A stretch of DNA of 64,000 nt from DASPWV01 sp046726375. Its GTDB lineage: Bacteria > Acidobacteriota > Vicinamibacteria > Vicinamibacterales > UBA2999. Position numbers and translations under genes: made by a program. The notes below the pieces were generated by a model that was given only the letters and a program-made list of their open reading frames with translations, did not search any database and had not been told where the DNA came from. The DNA lies in contig JBKPAJ010000075.1 in the NCBI GenBank assembly GCA_046726375.1, positions 1 to 64,000 on the forward strand. Direction: 5' to 3'. Positions 49,394 to 57,604 of this stretch are shown here, piece after piece. How positions within the stretch are numbered: position 1 is the first letter of the stretch; the number at the start of each line of letters is the position of its first letter.

Positions 49394-51159
49394 TCTTCTC
49401 GATCGCCCTCGCCGTCCGCCTCATTCACGTGTGGCAGCTGCGATCGGCGCCTTTCTTTTCTGTCCTGATGGGCGACGCGCGCGGTTACCACGAGTGGGCC
49501 AGGCGTCTGGCGGCGGGCGACTGGCTCGGCAGCGAGGTCTTCTATCAAGCACCGCTCTATCCCTATTTCCTCGGCGTAATCTACCGATTCGTCGGCGACG
49601 ACGTGCTCACGGTCCGCGTGATTCAGGCCATCGTCGGTGCCGGCTCGTGCGCGGCGTTGTCGTATGCGGGCGCGCGTCTCTTCTCGAAGCGCGTGGGAAT
49701 CGTTGCCGGTCTTGCGCTTGCCTTGTACCCCGCCGCGATCTTCTTCGATGCATTGGTGCAGAAGTCGGTCCTCGATCTCTTCTTCACGTGCGTCGCCCTC
49801 GCCTTGATCGGAGTGATCGTGGCCGGCACCGATCGGCCGCGGCCGGTCTGGTTGGCGCTGGGCGCCACCATCGGCGCGCTCAGCCTGACGCGTGAAAACG
49901 CGTTGCTCCTTGCCGCCGTGGTGTTGGTCTGGGCGGCGAGGCGAAAGTCGGTCACGGCTCCCGCGCTTTACCTGGCCGGCATGGCGATGGTGCTGCTGCC
50001 GGTAGTGGCGCGCAACGCCGCGGTTGGCGGCGGCTTCTACCTCACCACGTCACAGTTCGGATCGAACTTCTTCATCGGCAACAACTCCGGCTCCGACGGC
50101 ACCTACATGTCGCTCCGTCAAGGGCGTGGCGATCCGGAATTCGAGCGACAGGACGCAACCGAGCTGGCGCAACAGGCGCTCGGCCGTAGCCTCACACCGG
50201 GTGAGGTCTCGGACTACTGGTTCGAACGCGCGACCGCATACATCCGATCGGAGCCGCTGTCCTGGACGCGGTTGATGCTGCGCAAAGCGGCGCTGCTGGT
50301 GAACACATCGGAAATGTTCGATACGGAGAGCCAGGAGAGCCACGCCGAGCATTCCACGATCCTCGCGTTGACGTCGCCCATCGGCCGCTTCGGCGTTCTG
50401 GTGCCGCTCGCGATCTTCGGCGCCATCGTGGTCTGGCCGCGACGTTCGCAACTCTGGATTCTGTATGCGCTGCTCGCTGCATATGCGCTCAGTGTGATTC
50501 TGTTCTTCGTCATGGCGCGCTATCGGCATCCGCTGCTGCCGCTCCTCCTGCTCTTCGCGGCGGCCGGAGTCGACGGCACGAGACGATTCTGGCGGACGGT
50601 GCCACGGGCAGGTGTCGCGGCGACAGCGGCCGTCGTAATAGCCGCCGCCATCGTCGCCAATCGTCCCATGCTCTCCTCGTCGTTGATGCGGGCGATCACC
50701 GAGCACAACGTCGGCACGGCGCTTCAGGAACAGGGGCGCGTGGACGAAGCGATCGCGCATTATCGCGCCGCCCTCGAAATACGTCCCGACTACGGACCGT
50801 CGTATAACAACCTTGGCACCGCGCTCATGGCCAAGGGCAACCTCCCCGCCGCCGTGGCCGCGTTTCGCGAATCGCTGCGCCTCCAGCCTGATTCGTCGAG
50901 CGGGCGCAAGCTCCTCGCCGATGCCAACTACGATCTGGGAAGCGCCTTGCTCGAGCGCGGCGACGTACGGCGAGCGGAAGCGGCGTTGCGTGAAGCGCTG
51001 GCGCTCAATCCGAACTCCGCCGAAGCGCACAACAATCTGGGAATCGCGCTTGCGTCCTCAGGTAGGCTCGACGAGGCCGTGGTTCATTGGCGTGAGGCGC
51101 TAAAGATAAAACCCGGCTTCGCCGATGCGGAAAACAATCTGCGCCTCGCAGGCAGGTGA
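49300..51159 (+). CDS. GT-C family membrane glycosyltransferase (GT39-like) with C-terminal TPRs
   Basis: A 619-residue protein with about 9-11 transmembrane helices (residues ~30-480) and the GT39/ArnT-type catalytic loop DARGYHEWARRLAAGDWLGS with an early Asp, then APLYPYFLGVIYR. Four TPRs (about 485-619: AITEHNVGTALQEQGRVDEAIAHYRAALEIRP, SYNNLGTALMAKGNLP...) follow. It probably moves a sugar from a lipid-phosphate donor to a periplasmic protein or glycan; the acceptor is unknown. The ATG at 49300 was chosen because the frame before it reads only repeats. Residues ~8-25 come from the GATTGCAGATT repeat. It is divergent from the Cu-monooxygenase gene. Confidence 0.72.
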   Translation: MSKSRPKKSAILNQSSIFNQSAISNPTSAILIFSIALAVRLIHVWQLRSAPFFSVLMGDARGYHEWARRLAAGDWLGSEVFYQAPLYPYFLGVIYRFVGDDVLTVRVIQAIVGAGSCAALSYAGARLFSKRVGIVAGLALALYPAAIFFDALVQKSVLDLFFTCVALALIGVIVAGTDRPRPVWLALGATIGALSLTRENALLLAAVVLVWAARRKSVTAPALYLAGMAMVLLPVVARNAAVGGGFYLTTSQFGSNFFIGNNSGSDGTYMSLRQGRGDPEFERQDATELAQQALGRSLTPGEVSDYWFERATAYIRSEPLSWTRLMLRKAALLVNTSEMFDTESQESHAEHSTILALTSPIGRFGVLVPLAIFGAIVVWPRRSQLWILYALLAAYALSVILFFVMARYRHPLLPLLLLFAAAGVDGTRRFWRTVPRAGVAATAAVVIAAAIVANRPMLSSSLMRAITEHNVGTALQEQGRVDEAIAHYRAALEIRPDYGPSYNNLGTALMAKGNLPAAVAAFRESLRLQPDSSSGRKLLADANYDLGSALLERGDVRRAEAALREALALNPNSAEAHNNLGIALASSGRLDEAVVHWREALKIKPGFADAENNLRLAGR

Positions 51160-51166
51160 TTTCGCA

Positions 51167-51290
51167 GAATGTGGGGATCTCGAGATTTGGAGATTTGGAG
51201 AAAATTTGGAGATCTCCACATTTGGAAATCTCGAAATCTTGAAATCTCGAGATCTGCTCCAAATCTCCAGATCAGCAAGTCTCCACATTC
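51167..51290. repeat. GGAGATTTGGAGAT family intergenic repeat, copy 3
   Basis: About 124 bp, starting GAATGTGGGGATCTCGAG and ending CTCCACATTC, so the termini are inverted. The interior is GAGATTTGGAGATTTGG then its complements, forming a long imperfect hairpin. It lies between the convergent GT-C gene and the decayed TonB receptor. Confidence 0.75.
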
Positions 51291-51302
51291 ACGACTCGCA
51301 CC

Positions 51303-53325
51303 CTACCAGCGCGTCACGACCCCAACGCCGTAGAAGCGTGGTTGCAGGATGCTATTGGGTTGCAGATACGTGCCGATCAACACATTGGTCGACGTGTAGC
51401 TCACGATCGCATCGGAGTTCGTGACGTTGAAGATTTCCGGCCCGGAAGGTGCGCGAGAATTTCAGATCGAGCTGGTTGATGCGATCCGAATACAAGGTAT
51501 CGCCGTCTACCAGCTGCACGTTCATCGACGGCTGTCCGAACACTGCGGCGGGCAGGATGATCGCTCCTGCGGGACACGGAGCCGGGCAACTCGCGGGGTA
51601 CCTGGTGGAACCGGTCGTCATGCCCATATACATGCCGCCTTGAGTGGCCGTCAGGTCATTGCGATTGGCAATGCCGTGATTGCTCTGGAATGCCACGCTG
51701 AAGTTGACGCTGTACGGCAGCGGCACGTTGCCGGCCAACTTGAACGACTTGCGATAGGGAATGCCATTTTCGCGATCGTCACAGAACCGCAGCGAGTTGG
51801 GATCATCCGGAGCCGTGCAGTTGACGTCCAGCTGGCGCTCAATTGACACACCACCGAACACCTAAATCCGCCCGGGCCGGGCGCGAAATTCAAAAACGAA
51901 CGCTTCGTACATCCGCTTCCGCTCGGGATCGTCCGTGCCCAGATTGCGGGTGGGACGGCCCTGCGCGGCAGCACTGCGCGCGAAGATCTCGATCGGTTCG
52001 CCCGTAATTGCGTTGTAGATCGTGTAAGGCGTGTAATCGGCGCTGGACCAGCTCTCATTGATGGTGGTCGTCAGATTCCTAAAGCTGCCTTTGAACCAGC
52101 TGCCTGTCACCGACAGCCGGGGCATCACTTCGTGCTGCACCTCCAGACCGCTCTCGAGATTCCACGTGCGCGGGTAATTCCCGTACGTGTTCAGTGCTGC
52201 CGCGCCAAAGTTGGATGCGAGACGGGTCAGGTCGATCTCGCAGCCCGCGGTAAGGAACACGCAATTGGTGACGGTGCCGTCCGGATTGAAATTGCGGAAT
52301 CCTTGCGCGATGTCATCGCCATTGAGATCGCGCCACGGCAGCGCCGCGGAGGTGAGCGAACGGAACGGGTTGTAGTCGGCGGCAATGCCCGTGGTGCGCT
52401 GCTGGTTGTAGCGATTGAGTGACTACTTCAGCGCGGTGCGGCCGTTGCCGAACAGGTCGTACACCATCGCGAACCGCGGCGCCCAGTCCGTCCAATTGGG
52501 ACCGCAGACCGTTGTCTTCATGGCGCGCGATGTTGCTGGCCTGCCACTGGCCGGGGCGATACGAGTACTTGAAGTCACCGCTGAAGCGGTTGCCGCCCTC
52601 GCGCGGAGTCATATTCAACCGCACGCCACGTGCCGATGTCTCGGCGCCGATGCCGGGGTTTGGTAGCTGACCTCCGCGTTCTTAGCGTCATTGAAGTAGC
52701 TTTGGATGGCGCCGTCACCCTGCAGGCCATTGACCATCATCCCGGCCACGAGCACGGTGTTGTTTGCTGAGGTCATGCCGTGCGTCGACATGTAGGTCTG
52801 CTGCATGGCGCGTGCGCCGCCGGTGTCGGGGAGATTCAAGTTGATGCCGGAATCAGCTGCCCCATCCCTTGGATGGTGCGTCCCGTGGGCACCGCGTCGA
52901 TCACTTCACGATCGAGCACCTGCGTGTGCACGGCGGTCGTCGTATCGACGATCGGCGATTCGCCCGTGACGGTGATCGTTTCGGCCAGCTCACCGACCTT
53001 CAGCTCCGCATGGATCGTGGCCGTGAACTCCGCGGCAATCTGCACGCCCTCGCGCCGCACGGTTTGGAAGCCCGGCAGCGTGAACGTCAGGACATGGTGC
53101 CGGGACGCAGATCAACGATGCGGTACTGCCCGTTCCCATCGGTGGTGGCTGTTTTGACTTTCTCGATCAGAACATCCTAGCGGCCTCGACGGTGACGCCA
53201 GGAACCACTGCGCCGGTATTGTCCTTGACGACTCCCACGATCGCGCTCTGGGCAAATACGACGGTCGGCAACAGCATGGTTGCCAGTCCGACGAAAAGCG
53301 CCGAGGTCAGCTGCAGTCTGCGCAT
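51303..53325 (-). pseudogene. decayed TonB-dependent receptor (carboxypeptidase regulatory-like/Oar type)
   Basis: The intact N-terminus MRRLQLTSALFVGLA... with signal and AGAGGAG ribosome-binding site (start 53325) leads to a carboxypeptidase-like Ig fold and the plug domain. Reading is broken by at least six frameshifts or stops: near 53170, 53095, 52845, 52650, 52540 and 51450. Recognisable fragments include AIVGVVKDNTGAVVPGVTVE, HAELKVGELAETITVTGESPIVDTT, NVPL/NLPDTGGARAMQQ, FSGDFKYSYRPGQWQASN, NLTTTINESWSS and SIERQLDVNCTAPDD. The stop is at 51303-51305 after GVGVVTRW, a normal receptor C-terminus. At ~2.0 kb it is well short of the ~3.3 kb of intact relatives, so internal sequence is also missing. 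Neighbouring genes are intact, so this looks like true decay rather than poor sequence. Confidence 0.85.
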
Positions 53326-53405
53326 ACACGTCTCCTCTTAAGTCAACTCAAACGAGACCCCATGACTGGACGATTTTGCTTGGCGGAGCCTACGCGCGTC
53401 TTCTG

Positions 53406-54647
53406 CTATGCCAATCGTGTGTTAGCACTAGACGCGGCCAGCGCGTCGAGAGCGGCTGCGAGCCTGACGATCCCGTCCTGGATGCGGTCGAGGGATGGCG
53501 CCGAGAACGACAGCCGGGCAAAGCGATGGCCTTCGCCGTTGACGAAAAAGGCGCTGCCGATGACGAAGCTGACATGCTGATCGACCGCTCGGTCGAATAG
53601 CTGCCGGTCGTCCACACTCGCGTCGAACTCGGCCCAAAGGAAGAAGCCGCCCCGCGGCTGCGTCCACCGGACCCGCTGACCAAGCGCGGTGCGGAGCGCG
53701 TCCTCCATGACGCTGCGCTTGTCCTGGTAGTGCGTGCGAAGACGCGGCGCGATCGCCGAGACTACGCCCCGTTCGAGCGCAGCATGGACGATGCGCTGGT
53801 CGAACACGCCGGTGCAGAGATCCGTTGCCTGCTTCGCGAGTTCAACTTTGGCGGCGATGATCTCCGGTGCCACGAGCCACGCAACGCGAAAGCCGGGCAC
53901 GAGCGTCTTCGAAATGCTGCCCAGATAGACGACGCGATTTTCGCGATCGTCGGCCTTGAGGGGGCGTGTGTCTTCGGCGCGAGTCGAGTCCTCGAAGTAC
54001 AAACTGCCGTATGGATCGTCTTCGATGATGAGGAGGTCGTGCCGCGCCGCGGCCTCGCGCAACGCGTGACGCCGGCGAGCCGACATCAACAGGCCTGTCG
54101 GGTTCTGGAAATTCGGCGTGACATACACCGCGCGCACCCGCCGGCCCTCGCGCCGGAGCCGTGCCACGACCGCGTCGAGCGATTCGATTGAAAGCCCCTC
54201 GGCGTCCTGCACGACCCCGATCAAGTGCGCCTGCAGATTGCGGAACGCGGCAATGGCCCCGCTGTATGTCGGCAGCTCCACTAACACGACGTCCGCCGGA
54301 TCCAGCAGCACCCGTCCAATCAGATCGAGCCCCTGCTGCGAGCCGGTGGTGACGATCACTTCGCCGGCGCTCGTCGTAATCCCGCGTTCGCCAAGTGCGG
54401 CGGTCAGTTGTTCGACGAGCGGCCGATAGCCGCGCGTAGCGCCGTACTGCAGCACGTTGCCGTCACGCTGGGCGAGCAGATCGCCGGCGATCGCGCGCAA
54501 CTCCTCCCACGGAAACACCTCCGGCGCGGGATAGCCCGGTGCAAACGAAATCAGATCGGGTACGCGGCCAGCGAGGGCGCCGGTCCTGCGGATGGCCGAC
54601 TCCTCAAACTGCCTTGCCGCCGTGGAAAGGAATTTCTCGTGGTCCAT
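53406..54647 (-). CDS. PLP-dependent aminotransferase, class I/II fold
   Basis: A 413-residue fold-type I aminotransferase similar to 2-aminoadipate/LysN-type or MocR-C-terminal enzymes. Visible features are the N-terminal LISFAPGYPAPEVFPWEELR, LQYGATRGYRPLVEQL, VIVTTGSQQGLDLIGR, VTPNFQNPTG, the PLP Asp-Tyr region in IIEDDPYGSLYF, and the PLP-binding Lys in YLGSISKTLVPGFRVAW near residue 245. No helix-turn-helix is present. The substrate is unknown (amino acid). It is divergent from the PQQ dehydrogenase gene, 23 bp apart. Confidence 0.86.
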   Translation of the reverse strand: MDHEKFLSTAARQFEESAIRRTGALAGRVPDLISFAPGYPAPEVFPWEELRAIAGDLLAQRDGNVLQYGATRGYRPLVEQLTAALGERGITTSAGEVIVTTGSQQGLDLIGRVLLDPADVVLVELPTYSGAIAAFRNLQAHLIGVVQDAEGLSIESLDAVVARLRREGRRVRAVYVTPNFQNPTGLLMSARRRHALREAAARHDLLIIEDDPYGSLYFEDSTRAEDTRPLKADDRENRVVYLGSISKTLVPGFRVAWLVAPEIIAAKVELAKQATDLCTGVFDQRIVHAALERGVVSAIAPRLRTHYQDKRSVMEDALRTALGQRVRWTQPRGGFFLWAEFDASVDDRQLFDRAVDQHVSFVIGSAFFVNGEGHRFARLSFSAPSLDRIQDGIVRLAAALDALAASSANTRLA

Positions 54648-54657
54648 GCAGGTTCGT

Positions 54658-54663
54658 TACTAT
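54658..54663 (+). promoter_or_regulatory. -10-like TACTAT before the PQQ dehydrogenase gene
   Basis: A TANNNT hexamer 7 nt upstream of the ATG at 54671, in a 23-bp divergent gap. It suggests a leaderless or near-leaderless transcript. Confidence 0.3.
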
Positions 54664-54670
54664 ACGACGC

Positions 54671-56281
54671 ATGAGCAGACGTGTTCTCGTGTGCGCCGTG
54701 CTTCTCTCCTCGATGGCCAGCATCGTGACCTCGGCGCAAGCGATTAGCGGAAAGGATTTGCTGGCGGGATTCGGCAATCCAGAGCGATGGCTGACCTACT
54801 CGGGCGATTACAGCGGCCGCCGCCACAGTCCGCTGAATCAGATCACGAGCGCCAACGTGGCGCGCCTCGTGCCGCAATGGACGTTTCAGACCAACGTAAT
54901 CGGCAAGTTTGAAGCCACTCCCCTGGCAATCGACGGCGTCCTCTATGTAAGTGGTTGGGACAATCACGTCTGGGCGCTCGATGCGAAGACCGGCCGTCAA
55001 CTCTGGCACTATCAGCGCAGGATTCCGCAAGGTGTGCAGGCCTGCTGTGGACGCGTGAATCGCGGCGTTGCGGTTCACGGCACGCGCCTTTACATGAGCA
55101 CGCTCGACGCCCATCTGGTCGCGCTCGATATGAAGACGGGTGAGGTGGCGTTCGACGTCGAGATTGCCGACTTTCGCGAAGGTTACGGATCCACTCCCGC
55201 GCCGCTCGTCGTGAAGGACAAAGTCGTTGTTGGCATCACCGGCGGTGAGTTCGGCATTCGCGGCTTCATCGACGCGTACGATCCGGTCACCGGCAGTCGC
55301 GTGTGGCGGTTCTACACGATCCCCGCAGCCGGTGAACCCGGCAGCGACACCTGGCCGGAGGAAGTATGGAAACGCGGCGGCGGTCCAACCTGGCTCACCG
55401 GCACCTACGATCCCGATTTGAACCTGCTCTACTGGGGTACCGGTAACCCGGCGCCGGACTGGTACGGCGACGATCGCAAAGGTGACAACCTCTATACCGG
55501 TTCGCTGGTCGCGCTCGACGCCGATACCGGCAAGCTGCGCTGGCACTTCCAGTTCACCCCGCACGACACCCACGACTGGGACGCGAATCAGATTCCGGTG
55601 CTCGCGGACCTGACCCTCGGCGGCAAGTCTCGCAAGGTGGTCATGGTCGCAAACAGGAACGGCTTCTTCTATACGCTCGATCGTGCGACCGGCGAGTTCC
55701 TGCAAGCGAAGCCGTTTGTGAAGATCACGTGGGCAACCGAGGTCGATGGGAAGGGTCGTCCCGTGCTGGTACCTGGATCCGATCCAACACCCTCGGGCAC
55801 CACCACCTGTCCCGATCTCTACGGCGGCACCAATTTCATGTCGCCTGCGTTCGACCCCTCGACGGGACTCTTCTACGTGACCGCGCGTGAGACGTGCATG
55901 GTGTTCTCGAGCCGCAAGGAAGAATACAAGGTCGGCGAACGGTGGATGGGCGGCAGCGTGAAGATCACCGGCCAGCGAAGCGGCGCGCTGCGCGCGATCG
56001 ATGTGGTCACCGGCGAGCGCAAGTGGGAGTTCCCCTATCCGACGCCCGCGTGGGGCGGCGTCCTGTCCACTGCCGGGGGCGTTGTGTTTACGGGTGACAA
56101 CGAAGGCAACTTCCTCGCCTTCGATTCGCGTACGGGCAAGAATCTGTACCGCTATCAACTCGGCGCCCAGGTGTATGCGGCGCCAATGACGTACATGCTC
56201 GACGGCAAGCAGTACGTCGCACTCGGGGCGGGTACCACGTTGACGGTGTTTGGGTTGGGCGGCGGAGCGGCGTCATTTTAG
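54671..56281 (+). CDS. PQQ-dependent alcohol dehydrogenase (methanol/ethanol family)
   Basis: A 536-residue quinoprotein with a signal peptide (1-23) and an eight-bladed W-motif propeller (DAKTGRQLWHYQRR, DMKTGEVAFDVEI, DADTGKLRWHFQ, DVVTGERKWEFP). The vicinal disulfide is in VQACCGRVNRGVAV near residue 123, and the Ca/PQQ ligands fit GTGNPAPDWYGDD and HDTHDWDANQIP. It is periplasmic and oxidises an alcohol with a cytochrome acceptor. The PQQ biosynthesis genes and a dedicated cytochrome are not in the window. I chose ATG 54671 because the signal peptide starts there. A 125-bp repeat begins immediately after its stop. Confidence 0.88.
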   Translation: MSRRVLVCAVLLSSMASIVTSAQAISGKDLLAGFGNPERWLTYSGDYSGRRHSPLNQITSANVARLVPQWTFQTNVIGKFEATPLAIDGVLYVSGWDNHVWALDAKTGRQLWHYQRRIPQGVQACCGRVNRGVAVHGTRLYMSTLDAHLVALDMKTGEVAFDVEIADFREGYGSTPAPLVVKDKVVVGITGGEFGIRGFIDAYDPVTGSRVWRFYTIPAAGEPGSDTWPEEVWKRGGGPTWLTGTYDPDLNLLYWGTGNPAPDWYGDDRKGDNLYTGSLVALDADTGKLRWHFQFTPHDTHDWDANQIPVLADLTLGGKSRKVVMVANRNGFFYTLDRATGEFLQAKPFVKITWATEVDGKGRPVLVPGSDPTPSGTTTCPDLYGGTNFMSPAFDPSTGLFYVTARETCMVFSSRKEEYKVGERWMGGSVKITGQRSGALRAIDVVTGERKWEFPYPTPAWGGVLSTAGGVVFTGDNEGNFLAFDSRTGKNLYRYQLGAQVYAAPMTYMLDGKQYVALGAGTTLTVFGLGGGAASF

Positions 56282-56406
56282 CCGCTCAATTCACTTGTGT
56301 TCGCAATCGTGGCATCGAGCCGATTCCAACGCTCGGGCCGAAACCGGTATGGTTCGAACGTTTCGCGCCGTTGGCGCTCCGAATTCAAGTGAGCAGTTTT
56401 GGGGTT
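56282..56406 (+). repeat. 125-bp dispersed intergenic element, copy 2
   Basis: Nearly identical to 26956-27080, same orientation and again beginning directly after a stop codon. It has small inverted repeats (CGAAAC/GTTTCG around 56339-56368, and GCGCC-GTT-GGCGC). It runs into a GATTGCAGATT stretch. Confidence 0.8.
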
Positions 56407-56496
56407 AGATTGCAGATTTTAGATTGCAGATTGGGTTTGGCGATTCGAAGATCAAGCCGATAATCCAATCTGCAATCTGCATTCAACAAATCTCCA
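56407..56496. repeat. GATTGCAGATT family repeat between PQQ dehydrogenase and membrane protein genes
   Basis: GATTGCAGATTTTAGATTGCA units on the left and CAATCTGCAATCTGC complements on the right, with a ~40-bp centre. It is the third copy of this family, here in a convergent gap directly after the 125-bp element. Confidence 0.65.
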
Positions 56497-56497
56497 A

Positions 56498-57469
56498 TTA
56501 CGCGCTCCTTCTGATGGTGCTCGACGGCTGCCCCTGCGCGATCCGGTACACGCGCAGGTAGGCGACAAGCGCCGTGAGTCCGATGAATTCGAACACGAGG
56601 CCGCGCACGATCCACGCGATCAACTGAAGCGGGAGCGCGGCGAGTCCAACCAACGGCACAAACGCGATTAAGCCAAGCGCCGCGGTTGCCAGAATCGACG
56701 CTGCCGTCGTCAGGATAATCATCACCAGGGTTGCCGCGAAGATCGTGCCCACAGCGTGGAATTCGCGGCGCAACAAACCCGCCACTCGGCGCACGGCTTC
56801 GGGTACCGTGCAATCGTCGGCGCACACCACAATCTGCAGCAACAGGTAGAGCGCGTTCACAACCGTGATGACTGCGACGATGACCAGCGACACGAGCGCT
56901 GTTACGCTCCAACTGCTTGGCTCGGGCGCGGGTCCAAATAACAGCAGGACCGAGGGCACCGTGGTCAGACCGTAGACGATCAGCAGCCCGGCGCCGAGGA
57001 TGACGTAGCGTCTGAACAGCCGCTGCGCGCCATCGGCAAAACGCTCGAGCGAAAAATAGGCCGCGCGCCGGAACGCCGGCAGCCGGATTGGCGGGTGCTC
57101 GATGGCGCCGGCGCCGCGTTCGGCCGCCGAGAGCACCGTCACGGTGCCGCCCTTGACGAGGAACATCATCAGCGAGCCGCCAATCACGACGATGGCGAGG
57201 GCGAAGAGGAAGGCTCCGAGCGCGAGCGGCCGCGCCAGCAGCACTTGCGTCATCTTCGGGATGATCGAGCGAACGGGAAGGTCGAGCAAATCGATCGGAT
57301 CGCCGCCTACCAGGAGAACGGCCAGAAAGACGCCGCCCACGATCGGAACGGCGAGCAGGGTCTTGAACAGCGCGTCGGCGACGAACTGAATGATGACGAC
57401 TTGCCAATTGGCTGCGGCAACGAGAACACCGCGTTTAAGGGACGCTTTGAGGGATTGCACGTGTCGCAC
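56498..57469 (-). CDS. uncharacterised multi-pass membrane protein
   Basis: A 323-residue protein with about six hydrophobic helices (near 20-55, 80-105, 155-175, 190-215, 245-275, 280-300). Two are long and Ile/Val/Ala-rich. No catalytic motif or known family was recognised. The short Arg-rich C-terminus (VYRIAQGQPSSTIRRSA) is cytoplasmic or periplasmic. It begins with GTG (MRHVQSLKASLKRG) and is divergent from the giant kinase gene, with a small hairpin (57511-57526) between. The function is unknown. Confidence 0.65.
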   Translation of the reverse strand: MRHVQSLKASLKRGVLVAAANWQVVIIQFVADALFKTLLAVPIVGGVFLAVLLVGGDPIDLLDLPVRSIIPKMTQVLLARPLALGAFLFALAIVVIGGSLMMFLVKGGTVTVLSAAERGAGAIEHPPIRLPAFRRAAYFSLERFADGAQRLFRRYVILGAGLLIVYGLTTVPSVLLLFGPAPEPSSWSVTALVSLVIVAVITVVNALYLLLQIVVCADDCTVPEAVRRVAGLLRREFHAVGTIFAATLVMIILTTAASILATAALGLIAFVPLVGLAALPLQLIAWIVRGLVFEFIGLTALVAYLRVYRIAQGQPSSTIRRSA

Positions 57470-57604
57470 GGCCTACTGCATCCGCCTCCGCCGGCTGTAT
57501 TCACGCGAACTCCGGCGAGACCTCGCCGAGGGGGCGCGCAACTCCGATGCCGCGAAGGCTGGCCTGACGCACCCGGCTCCAGCTTACGGCAAAATGACTA
57601 AAGG

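Noticed and set aside
51303..53325. several small independent genes on the minus strand (74-169 residues each)
   Set aside because: Each is a fragment of one TonB-dependent receptor when frames are joined; none has its own start signal except the first.
56330..56370. possible tRNA-like T-arm (GGTTCGAAC) in the 125-bp element
   Set aside because: No acceptor stem, D-arm or anticodon arm can be formed around it.
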